DNA of 64,000 bases. It comes from JAAYCI01 sp964370445 (GTDB lineage Bacteria > Bacillota > Clostridia > Oscillospirales > Ruminococcaceae). The position numbers and the translations under genes were made by a program. The notes below the pieces were generated by a model. It searched no databases, was not told the origin of the DNA, and saw nothing but the letters and a program-made list of their open reading frames with translations. Below are positions 50,508 through 59,600 of this stretch, piece by piece (the first letter of the stretch is position 1; every line of letters starts with the position of its first letter). The stretch is from the NCBI GenBank assembly GCA_964370445.1, contig CAYJJK010000003.1, positions 1 through 64,000 of the forward strand, written 5' to 3'.

Positions 50508-51017
50508 ATGGATGCAATGCAAGCGATTATGACACGGAAAAATGTACGGGAATACACAGGACAAGCTGTGGATGACAAACTGATCGACGAAATTTTGTTG
50601 GCGGGCACACGCTCTCCCTCGGGCATGGCAAATGAGCCTTGGCGCTTTGCCATTATCCGCGATGCAAAAGTGAAAAGTGATATTGCACAGCTAAGCAAAC
50701 ACACAGCCATCTTAGAAAGCGCAGAGGTGCTTATCTGCCTGTTCATGGATACAAAAGTGGGCTACGATGCTGTAAAAGATGCCAATACCATGGGCGCTTG
50801 TGCCGAAAATATGCTGTTGGCCACACATGCTTTGGGCCTTGGAGCTGTTTGGATTGCAGAAATCCGTCGCAACAAAGACGAAGTGGCAAAATTGTGCGAT
50901 GTGGACGGCGAGCAGTATGATTTAATGGTGGTCATGCCAATTGGATACAGCGCAGAAAGCAAAGAGCCAAATGAACGCAAACATTCGGTACAAGAGTGCA
51001 TCATTTCAAAAAAATAG
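50508..51017 (+). CDS. Nitroreductase-family FMN protein
   Basis: A 169-residue flavoprotein. The N-terminal TRKNVREYTGQAVDD and GTRSPSGMANEPWRFAII bind FMN, and GACAENMLLATHALGLGAVW is the conserved central helix. It is shorter than classic NfsB enzymes but normal for clostridial members. It probably moves electrons from NAD(P)H, or acts on an imine or dehydro substrate. GGGAGG precedes the ATG. The DAO-type gene starts within 15 bp of its stop. Confidence 0.9.
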   Translation: MDAMQAIMTRKNVREYTGQAVDDKLIDEILLAGTRSPSGMANEPWRFAIIRDAKVKSDIAQLSKHTAILESAEVLICLFMDTKVGYDAVKDANTMGACAENMLLATHALGLGAVWIAEIRRNKDEVAKLCDVDGEQYDLMVVMPIGYSAESKEPNERKHSVQECIISKK

Positions 51018-51029
51018 AGGATGGGTGAC

Positions 51030-52190
51030 ATGGATAAAAAACGAGTGGGTATTATTGGTGGCGGTATTTCTGGAACTGCACTTGGATACTACTTAAGCTT
51101 GTACAGCAATGCTGAAGTTGTAGTGTTTGAAAAAAATGCAGTGGGATGCGGATCTACCGCAAAATCAGCCGGTACAGTGTGCTTATTTGACGATTCTTTG
51201 GACAATCGCTATTGGGATGTGCGGCTGTATGGTTTTGAAACATATTTGAAAATGGAAGAAGAAGAAAAGGGGTCGGCTGGGTTTGATAAAACCGGCACCC
51301 TAGTGGTGGCAACAGACGAAAAGGTGGAGCAAGTGATCAACACCGGCATCGCACTTGCCAAAGCCGCGGGCTATACGGGCGAATATATCACAGACAAAGC
51401 ACGTATTAAAGAAATTTTGCCAGACATTTCCACAGAGAATATTTTGGGAGCTGGCTATACACAGGATGATGGATTTTTTGACGGAACGATGATTTCAAAT
51501 ACATATGCACGTAAAATGCAAAAAAATGGTGTTACGCTGCTTACCAAAACAAAGGTGACGGAAATTACCAAAGATGGCGAAAAAGTGAACGGTGTGGTTA
51601 CAGATGACGGAAAAAAATACACCTTTGATTATGTGGTGGATTGCACAGGTCCGTGGAGCCGTTACACAGGAGAAATGGTGGGTATGGATCTACCTTTGTG
51701 GCACACAAAAGCAGAGGCATTCTTCCTAAGCCCTCCGGGCAAAAAGTTGGGTTATACTTTCCCCGTTTTGAAATATCCGGCCTTTTATGCACTGCGTGCA
51801 GGAGACAACATCTTTATCTGCAAATCACATTTATCTATGGATTTAGACAATCCCATGCACGCCGGGCAGTGGAACCCAGACAAATTGCCCACCACCGGTG
51901 GCACAGATGACTATTTTATTGAATTTTTGTTTGACCAGCTGGAGAGCAGAGTACCTGGCATTGTGGACAGTGGCCTTGTATCTTCTTGGCTCTCTTACCG
52001 AGCAGAGCCACGTGATTTTCTGCCCATTTTGGGTGAAACCAACGTCCCTGGTTATCTGTTGGCCACAGGATATGGTGGCAATGGCATCATCGAGGCACCG
52101 GCAGCCAGCCGTGATTTAGCGAAGATGATTATGACCGGCGAAAGCACATTGCTGCTGGAAGAGTGGTCTTGCAAACGTCTATTAAACTGA
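51030..52190 (+). CDS. DAO-family FAD-dependent oxidoreductase
   Basis: A 386-residue FAD enzyme of the glycine/D-amino acid oxidase (DadA/sarcosine oxidase) family. The dinucleotide motif is GIIGGGISGTALGYYLSL, with YRAEPRDFLPILGE and the C-terminal ATGYGGNGIIEAPAAS. The substrate is likely an amine or amino acid. Being next to etfB/etfA, it probably passes electrons to ETF and not to oxygen, as a dehydrogenase. AGAGG is best spaced for ATG 51030, though ATG 51021 is in frame. Confidence 0.9.
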   Translation: MDKKRVGIIGGGISGTALGYYLSLYSNAEVVVFEKNAVGCGSTAKSAGTVCLFDDSLDNRYWDVRLYGFETYLKMEEEEKGSAGFDKTGTLVVATDEKVEQVINTGIALAKAAGYTGEYITDKARIKEILPDISTENILGAGYTQDDGFFDGTMISNTYARKMQKNGVTLLTKTKVTEITKDGEKVNGVVTDDGKKYTFDYVVDCTGPWSRYTGEMVGMDLPLWHTKAEAFFLSPPGKKLGYTFPVLKYPAFYALRAGDNIFICKSHLSMDLDNPMHAGQWNPDKLPTTGGTDDYFIEFLFDQLESRVPGIVDSGLVSSWLSYRAEPRDFLPILGETNVPGYLLATGYGGNGIIEAPAASRDLAKMIMTGESTLLLEEWSCKRLLN

Positions 52191-52203
52191 GGAGAGGCTT
52201 CGA

Positions 52204-52992
52204 ATGAATATTGCAGTATGCATCAAGCAGGTTCCGGTGTCCAATGAGGTGGAAGTAGATCCGGTAACACATAATCTTGTAAGAGAAAGCAACGAAGGCA
52301 TGGTAAACCCGGCCGACTTAAATGCCTTGGAAGCAGCTTTACAACTAAAAAGTGAAATCGGTGCACACGTGGTGGTATTTAGTATGGGGCCTTTGGACGC
52401 CGAAAAATCCTTGTACCATGCGCTGGCTATGGGTGCAGATGAAGCGTGTTTGATCACCGGCAAAGAATTTGCCGGTGCAGACACAATAGCCACGGCATAT
52501 GCGCTGCAAAAAGCCTTAGAACAGCACGGCGATTTCTCGCTTATCTTTACAGGGCAAGAATCGGCAGACGGTGCTACTGCACAAGTGGGTCCAATGTTGG
52601 CACAAATGATGGATAGACCACATGTCAGTGCTGTTTTACAGCTTAGTGTACCGCAAGAAGAGGCAGTGATTGTGGAAAAAAGAACCGGCACAAAAAAGCT
52701 GCGTTTACAAATGCAGCTGCCGGCTCTTGTCAGCATTGCTTACGGGTGTAACGATGCAAGGCTGCCCACTTTGCGTTCTCAGATGAAGGCAAAAAAGTTG
52801 CCGATTGTGCACTATTCCAAAGAGAGCCTTGCATTGTGTGAAAAGGAAATTGGGCTTTTAGGTTCCCCTACAGATGTGATGTGTTCTTCTCAAATTGAAC
52901 GCGATAAAACAGCGAATATGTTGCACGGTGATACAGCAGAGTTAGCCAATCAAATTCTTTGCCTCATCGAGAAAGAGAAAGGGAATAGTTGA
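52204..52992 (+). CDS. etfB: Electron transfer flavoprotein beta subunit
   Basis: A 262-residue EtfB. MNIAVCIKQVPVSNEVEVDP, GMVNPADLNALEAALQL and the AMP/FAD-binding GADTIATAYAL are typical. FTGQESADGATAQVGPMLAQ is the family signature. The product pairs with EtfA encoded 1 bp downstream. With the DAO-type protein and the nitroreductase it forms an electron-transfer set. Whether it bifurcates electrons cannot be judged from sequence by eye. Confidence 0.94.
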   Translation: MNIAVCIKQVPVSNEVEVDPVTHNLVRESNEGMVNPADLNALEAALQLKSEIGAHVVVFSMGPLDAEKSLYHALAMGADEACLITGKEFAGADTIATAYALQKALEQHGDFSLIFTGQESADGATAQVGPMLAQMMDRPHVSAVLQLSVPQEEAVIVEKRTGTKKLRLQMQLPALVSIAYGCNDARLPTLRSQMKAKKLPIVHYSKESLALCEKEIGLLGSPTDVMCSSQIERDKTANMLHGDTAELANQILCLIEKEKGNS

Positions 52993-52993
52993 C

Positions 52994-53975
52994 ATGCCAA
53001 AGGGAATTTGTATTTATGCAGAGCACAATGAGGCTGGGCTAGAGCCGGCGGTATGGGAACTGTATACAGCGGCCAAACAGTTACAAAAAACAACAGGGGA
53101 ACCCATCAGCTTTTTTTTGGCGGGTAAAGATTGCGATAAGGTTGTTCAGACGCTTTTAGCAAGTGATGCGCAAACAGTTTATGTGGCAAAAACAGAGCAG
53201 AACCTTTGTTGTTTAGACGACGCACACAGTGAAGTGCTTGCGGAAATGCTTAAACGCATTGACCCTTTGCAGGTGCTGGTGCTGGCAAGCGAAGAAGGAC
53301 GTTCTGTTTTTCCTCGTGTAGCAGTGCGGCTAAACACCGGCCTTACCGCAGNNNNNNNNNNATTTGGCCATAGAAAAGCGTGAGGATGGGCAGTATTACA
53401 CCTTGCAAAACAAGCCTTCTTATGGAGACAATGTGATGGTGAGCATTGTGCATAAAAAGGGTGTGTATCCGGAGATGATGACGGTAAGAGCCGGTGTGTA
53501 TGAAGCGAGTTGCCCACAGGAACAAGCGCAGGCCGAGCGCGTGGAGTTCAATGATATCACATACACGCCTTCGAAAATTCAGGTGCTGGATGTGTGCGAA
53601 GAAGAAGAGCAGGCGGATAGCATCTTGGGTGCAAACGTGGTAGTGGTGGCCGGACGCGGTGTGATGGATGAGGAGAGCTTTCCTCTTTTGGAGCAATTCG
53701 CTAAAAAAATTGGGGCTTGTGTGGGCTGCACACGTCCGGTGATGGATGCAGGGCTTGTTTCATTCGAAAGGCAAATCGGACAAACAGGTTGCACGATCCG
53801 CCCCAAAATTTGTATTTTGTTTGGTGTATCGGGTGCTATTCAACACACAGAAGGCATTAAAGATCCCAACATGTACATCGCTGTAAATATGGATGCCAAC
53901 GCCCCCATATTTAGCTATGCGCATTACGGGGTGCAAGCAGATGCAAAGGATATTTTAACGGCTTTGAATGGCTAG
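52994..53975 (+). CDS. etfA: Electron transfer flavoprotein alpha subunit (spans an assembly gap)
   Basis: The N-terminal part (to 53351) reads MPKGICIYAEHNEAGLEPAV and carries an EtfA-like domain. The C-terminal part (53362-53975) has GRGVMDEESFPLLEQFAKK and the FAD-binding TIRPKICILFGVSGAIQHTE. It ends in the usual KDILTALNG. Ten N at 53352-53361 join the two parts, which lie in different frames. The gap length is therefore wrong and the gene is probably intact. Total length is about 325 residues, normal for EtfA. Confidence 0.9.
53352..53361. other. Assembly gap (10 N) inside etfA
   Basis: Ten unknown bases. The reading frame changes by one across the gap, so the true length is not exactly 10. 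Confidence 0.98.
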
Positions 53976-54065
53976 TGCATAGAAAAGCGTTGAAAAATTG
54001 TTTTTTTACAACATGTAAACAGCAGTTATACTTTGGTGTTTACACATTTACAAGATAAGGTTATA

Positions 54066-54105
54066 CATCAAAACCCCCCCGCTTTTACACGAGGGGGGGT
54101 TGATG
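54066..54105. terminator. C/G-rich terminator after etfA
   Basis: A run of seven C (54074-54080) pairs with seven G (54093-54099), extended by CATCAA-type flanks. A T-rich tail follows. It separates the plus-strand catabolic run from the minus-strand HAD gene and may serve both. Confidence 0.8.
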
Positions 54106-54148
54106 TTTTCTTTACATTAAACATGAAAATAGCCAGTAAGAGAGAGGG

Positions 54149-54982
54149 CTAAGTAAGGTTAATTCCCTCTTGCTGTGCAATAAAGCGGGCAACACCATCT
54201 TCATTATGAGAGGGGAGTATACCGGTTGCAAACGCTTTGATTTCGTCTAAAGCATTTTGGGGGGCATAGCATTCATCCGATGCCTTCATCACTTTCACAT
54301 CATTGTAATTATCGCCAAAACTAATCAGTGTATCTGCCCCATAGGTTTGCTTTAGCTCTTTGGCGCGTGTGGCTTTATTGGCGGCACACGAAAAAATTTC
54401 AAGGCAATAGCCTCCGTTATAAATATTGATGTATCCTGAACTCCCAACGCCTTCCATCGTTTCAATTTCTGCCTGTAATTTTAGCATTTGTTCTTTTTCG
54501 CCCAGCGCGGCGATATAAACGATATCCTCATTTAAAATTTGTTCAAATGAGGTGATTTGCCCGGCAAAAAGGCAGCCTTTTTGTGCCCTTTCGTGGTAAT
54601 ATTGGTTTTCGACATCCAGCGCATCGTCTTCAAAATAAAGATGGAGACCTTCGTTTTTGTATGTATATACATAGCATTGGCATTGGTGTTTTGTTACGGC
54701 CGCTAAGATATCGCGGTAAACATGTGGGGCAATGGGTGTGTGTGATAGATATTTTTTATTTTTGAAATCATACAACATCACGCCGTTCATCAATATGGCC
54801 GGCATTTGCAGTTCAATTTTGGCCAAACGTGTATCACAGGTGTAGGGCATCCTAGCTGTAGCAATTGTAAATAGGCCCCCTTTTGCGATGTGTTGGTTTA
54901 GAATATCTGCGGTGGTTTGTGTGATTTCACCCTTCTCATTCAATAAAGTTCCATCTAAATCAGAAATGTATAGTTTTTTCAT
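54149..54982 (-). CDS. HAD-superfamily (Cof-type) phosphatase
   Basis: A 277-residue HAD-IIB hydrolase. Motif I is SDLDGTLL, motif II ATAR, the cap domain lies at about residues 85-195, and the C-terminal motif is ISFGDNYNDVKVM. These enzymes remove phosphate from sugar phosphates, flavin nucleotides or similar. It is transcribed opposite to its neighbours and may not belong to the ureide pathway. Confidence 0.92.
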   Translation of the reverse strand: MKKLYISDLDGTLLNEKGEITQTTADILNQHIAKGGLFTIATARMPYTCDTRLAKIELQMPAILMNGVMLYDFKNKKYLSHTPIAPHVYRDILAAVTKHQCQCYVYTYKNEGLHLYFEDDALDVENQYYHERAQKGCLFAGQITSFEQILNEDIVYIAALGEKEQMLKLQAEIETMEGVGSSGYINIYNGGYCLEIFSCAANKATRAKELKQTYGADTLISFGDNYNDVKVMKASDECYAPQNALDEIKAFATGILPSHNEDGVARFIAQQEGINLT

Positions 54983-55112
54983 TCAGTCCTCCTCGTGGAC
55001 GGTTAGCTATGCCCCAAACATAGAAAGGGGTAAAATAAGTGAAATATGGTGTACACTGCTAAATTTGGGATGATTGTTATAACCCGCAGGACATATCGTT
55101 TTTTTAAAACAG

Positions 55113-55229
55113 GTAAACGAAGCGGGGGCCGATATGGATGAGTTTATTATACCAAGAGAAGCGATTCTTGGCAACGATGCAGTAATCAGAGAAATTTGTG
55201 ATGCAGCAAACGAATATGAGTGGAATTGA
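55113..55229 (+). pseudogene. Short orphan C-terminal gene fragment
   Basis: A frame of about 39 codons reads VNEAGADMDEF, then IIPREAILGNDAVIREICDA and ANEYEWN-stop. It has protein-like composition and no ribosome site, and lies between the HAD and aminotransferase genes. It looks like the C-terminal remnant of a lost gene. I cannot name the family. Confidence 0.35.
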
Positions 55230-55276
55230 TTTTGTGCTGTGCATATCCTAAAAAATAAAAGGTATGGAGGTTTATG

Positions 55277-56422
55277 ATGGAAAAAAAAGTATTGGTGATG
55301 ATACCCGGGCCAACACCGGTGGTAGGCTCAATCAAAGAGCAAATGGCACGAGATATACAAGCGTTTGGCGACCCACGCTTTGTAAAAGACTATAAAGAGC
55401 TGATTGATGATTTAGGAAGCCTATTTAACTGCAATGGCAAAACATTTGCCATTGCAGGCACTGGAACATTGGCAATGGAAATGGCGATTGCCAACACCAC
55501 CAAACAAGGCGATAATGTATTGGTTGTTTCAAATGGTTTTTTTGGTGATCGTTTTATCGATATTTGCGAGAGAAAAGGGCTGAATGTGGATGTGTTGAGT
55601 GCCACATGGGGCACAGCAATAACAGCAGAGCAAGTAGATGTGAAATTGGCAGAAAAAGAATATGCAGCGGTTACTGTGAGCCATGTGGATACCTCTACTG
55701 CAGTGGTGGCCCCCATTGAAGAAATTGGTAAAGTGGTGCAGAAATATGAAAACACAATCTATATTGTAGACGGTGTTGCCGCCACCGGTGGCGAATATGC
55801 CAATGTAGACGACATGGGTATTGATGTGATGCTAACAGGATCCCAAAAGGCCTTTGGGCTTTGCCCGGGTATGCTTGTGCTATGGGCCGGGCAAAATGCA
55901 TTAAAACGCAGAGCTACACTTGGCGTTATTCCAGAGTATTATGTGGACTTTGAAAAGTGGATTCCCATCATGGACGACCCTTCTAAATATTTTGCAACGC
56001 CGGCTATCAATTTGGTATGGGCAATGAAAGAAGCTGTGGCCATTATGCAAGAGGAAGGGCTGCAAGAGCGGGCCTTGCGTCACAGCAAAAACGCAAAAGC
56101 GGTGAGGGCGGCTTTGCAAGCAATTGGCCTGCAAGTGTTGGCACAAGCAGGATGCGAGGCGTCCACATTAAGCAATGTGATCTATCCAGAAGGCGTTGAT
56201 GATGCGAAGTTCCGCAGCACTATGTATGCAGAAGGCGTGGTGATTGCCGGCGCCTTGGGTGCTTATGCCGGCAAGGCATTTCGTATTGGGCACATGGGCA
56301 ACATTGATCAAAATGATATGGTAGTGATGTTGGCCGCTGTTGAGCGCAGTTTGCTTGCGTGTGGTGTGAATGTAAAACAAGGTGTTGCTGTTGGTTCATA
56401 TCTAAAGGAAATGCAAGCGTAA
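55277..56422 (+). CDS. pucG: Class V aminotransferase, (S)-ureidoglycine-glyoxylate / alanine-glyoxylate type
   Basis: A 381-residue fold-type I enzyme of the alanine-glyoxylate aminotransferase family. The start IPGPTPVVGSIKEQM, the Asp in YIVDGVAATGGE and the PLP lysine in LTGSQKAFGLCPGM are typical. In Bacillus the PucG member transfers the amino group of (S)-ureidoglycine to glyoxylate, giving glycine and oxalurate. The link to allE, allantoinase and the M20 hydrolase supports that role. An alanine- or serine-glyoxylate enzyme is the alternative. GGAGG is best spaced for ATG 55277. The glycine formed could feed the glycine reductase. Confidence 0.78.
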   Translation: MEKKVLVMIPGPTPVVGSIKEQMARDIQAFGDPRFVKDYKELIDDLGSLFNCNGKTFAIAGTGTLAMEMAIANTTKQGDNVLVVSNGFFGDRFIDICERKGLNVDVLSATWGTAITAEQVDVKLAEKEYAAVTVSHVDTSTAVVAPIEEIGKVVQKYENTIYIVDGVAATGGEYANVDDMGIDVMLTGSQKAFGLCPGMLVLWAGQNALKRRATLGVIPEYYVDFEKWIPIMDDPSKYFATPAINLVWAMKEAVAIMQEEGLQERALRHSKNAKAVRAALQAIGLQVLAQAGCEASTLSNVIYPEGVDDAKFRSTMYAEGVVIAGALGAYAGKAFRIGHMGNIDQNDMVVMLAAVERSLLACGVNVKQGVAVGSYLKEMQA

Positions 56423-56585
56423 TAGATGCCGCTGCAACGAATATATCCATCCCTGATAGGCATGCGAGCCTTCCTGTTAAAAAATTGAGTTCTTTAAGGC
56501 GGCAAAGAAAATGTTTTGGTGAAAATGGCTAGCTCACTTTTTTAAAACTGAGGGCAAAAAAGACAAGTAAGGATAAACGAAAAGA

Positions 56586-56628
56586 AAACCATGTATAAGC
56601 GCTTTTTGTCGCTTATACATGGTTTTTA
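56586..56628. terminator. Bidirectional terminator
   Basis: A perfect 17-bp stem (AAAACCATGTATAAGCG at 56586-56602 with its complement at 56611-56627), an 8-base loop, and A and T runs on the two sides. It ends the aminotransferase gene on the plus strand and the clostripain gene on the minus strand. Confidence 0.93.
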
Positions 56629-56662
56629 AGTGTGTGTGGCACCGGTTTGGTATGGCACGCCT

Positions 56663-59600
56663 TTAGGCGGCCAACGGTTCACTCGCCTCTGCCGGTGTTT
56701 CTGCCGGTGCTTCAGCCGGCGCTTCTGCCGGTGTTTCTGCCGGTGTTTCTGCCGGTGCTTCAGCCGGTGTTTCAGCCGGTGTTTCAGCCGGTGCTTCAGC
56801 CGGTGCTTCAGCCGGTGCTTCAGCCGGTGCTTCAGCCGGTGCTTCAGCCNNNNNNNNNNNNNNNNNNNNNNNNNNNNNNNNNNNNNNNNNNNNNNNNNNN
56901 NNNNNNNNNNNNNNNNNNNNNNNNNNNNNNNNNNNNNNNNNNNNNNNNNGGCGTTTCAGCCGGCGCTTCAGCCGGCGCTTCAGCCGGTGTTGCAACAGGC
57001 TCTGCTGCAAATGCAGACATCGCCGCTTGCATGGGCAGTTCTATACTCTGCGCAGGAGATAGAGTGTTGAGCAGTGCGCCATTACTTATTGTAAAAAGGG
57101 AACGGACGGAAGTTGCCTCATTGCCCTGGCTGTCTTTCATAACAAATTGCATCATATACGTGCCGTCTCTAAGCTGCACCTGCTCAAATTGAAAATCGTT
57201 TTCCACAACGAGCTGCCCCCCTAAGAGGTACACATAGTCTATACTTGGGTTAATGGTGGCGCTAAGAAACCGAGGGCGCATCACATCCCCTTCTTGCAGC
57301 TGATACAGGGTGCGGCCACCTATGCCATCGGGCTGATTGGTTGGCAGCAAACCCTCTATAGAGTAGGTATTCTGCGTTAGGTCTTGCACTACTTCCATGG
57401 TGTAGTTTGTGTTGTTAACTTGCACAGGCACCGAATAGTAATTGTATTGCTCACTGTGCGAAGAAAAATCCATGCATAGGGCTGCGCCCTGTACGCCACC
57501 CCACGCACCCGAGATATTGGCCAGAAACACACCATTTTCCCAATCGGCCGTTATGTCGTTGCTTGAACCCAAAAGTAAGCTTAGATTTTCTGCTGTATTC
57601 CATGTATATAATTCAAATGAAACGGAAGTTAAAATATCCTGAGCGTCTTCGCCTAAATCAAGGCGAAAACGTCCGTCTTCGTCCACTGTAACATCATGAT
57701 ATTGCCAGTTGGTGTTGTACACGCTTTGCAGCGGTTGCAGGCTGCTGATGCCCATTTCGTTTAGGTAGGCCATACCTGCTTGGCCCATTGTTCCGGTTAC
57801 GGCATATTCGTAGAAATAGGCCATCGCCTTTGATACGCCAACATTTTCAAATGTTGCCACTTCAGTTTGCATCTCTGTATGGATGCTGGAACCGTAAGGA
57901 TAAAACAGGGATAGCCCTGCAGAGTTTGGGCGATATTTGCCGTTTACTTTATAATCTACACAAGCCTCGATGGCAGCCTGTAAGTGAGCGCTTTCTATAG
58001 GTAAGAGCTCGGCCGTTTTGGCGGCAAAATCGTGGAGATCTGCTACATTCATATAACCCTGGCGGCTTGTGTTGCCGCCATAGTTTTCTGTTTTACGCGA
58101 GGCTTGTCCCACCTGGCTTACAAAGGCCGCGTCACTTGCAGCTTTTTGCAAAGCCCGCCTGGCATAGGCGTTATAGGCCTGTAAAACTGCCTCTATTTCG
58201 CTTAAGTTGATCACAGAAAGCGTAGCTGTGTCTGCCTGTTGCACTGCGTTTACACTTTGTTCGGCATCTGCTTTTTCAATACCACGCATATAGTTATCGC
58301 AAATGCTTTGTGAAAGCGTGAAAGAATCCACAAAAGGGTTTTCGGCCAAAGTACTCATGATTCCGGAGTACTCCCAGCCCACGCTCGGTTCCAAATCTTC
58401 CGAGGCAACCATGTAGCTTGCAAGGTCTGCAAAAATAGCCGCCGTGTCTACTGTGGCCATTAAACAGGCATCAAAGCCAATGATATCCAGTGGTGGGTTT
58501 GTTTCATTTTCGTCAAACACGGCCGTGAAAGCCTCTCGCATTTCAGGCAAGCTCAGTGTGTCATTGTTGAACTGCTCGTCAGAGGCCACACCGCCTATCG
58601 TGCCGCCGCCGTGGTTCCAAAGCACAGCCATTGTGCGCTCTGCGGGATAGTTTGCACTGGCGAAATGCAAAAAATTCTCCAGCGTTTGCGCATTGCCCAT
58701 GTTTTGTTTTGCCTGTTCATCCAAGAGGATTAAATTGCCGTCATCTGCGAGAAAGCGTTGCGATTTTTCAGGGTTGATATCACCGCGAAACCAGGCATCG
58801 CTGCCGCCGGTTTGCACTACTACATCCACATTTTCGGGTAAATCTACAGACAACATTTCCGCCAAATCTGCCGAGGCTGAACCATTGTTTGACTCCAAAT
58901 CGCTGCCGCACAAATATAAATATATTGCCCATTCCGCTAGATATGCAGCCGCACCACCACCCTGCGGCTGGGCAGTGGATATGCTTTGCTGTGCGCTTGC
59001 ACCCGTGTGAGTATGTGTTACATGCACCGCCGCGTCTATGTGATGAACCTCGCTGTTTAGCAGTAGCTCTCCATCTAAATCCACCGGGAAGCCATTGGTA
59101 TCCACATTCAAGTTGTCGTCTTCCACTATGAAAAAGCCTTTGCTCGAGTATGCCGTATTGCCTTGGCTGTCCTCCATTACAAAGCGCATTACATAGTTGC
59201 CATTTTGCAAATCGGTTTCATAAAAACGCGTATCGGCCGTCACAACAATTTCCTCTCCGGCGACGAAGCTGAACGCTCCCCCGTTTTGCAAAGACGTGGC
59301 CAGTAGTTTCGGAATTACCACGTCGCCCTCTTGCAGCTGCAAAAGATCACGGCCGGCCGCGCCACTTTCATCTGCGGGTGAGGATAAGCCTTCTATAAAG
59401 AACTCCTCAAGCTCGAAATCGTACACCACTTGCAAGTTATAGTCTTCCTCATTTAAAAGTACGGGTACCGTGTAGTAATTGTATCTATCGTTATAGGAAT
59501 ACAGCTCCATAAAACAAATCGAGCCGTCCAAACTGCCCCAAACACCGCGGAAATTGTCTTCAAACACACCGTTTTCCCAATCGGCCACCATGTCGTCGTC

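Noticed and set aside
56630..57192. Plus-strand Cys/Arg- or Leu/Pro-rich repeat proteins across the N gap
   Set aside because: They are the other frames of the PAE repeat tract of the clostripain-like gene.
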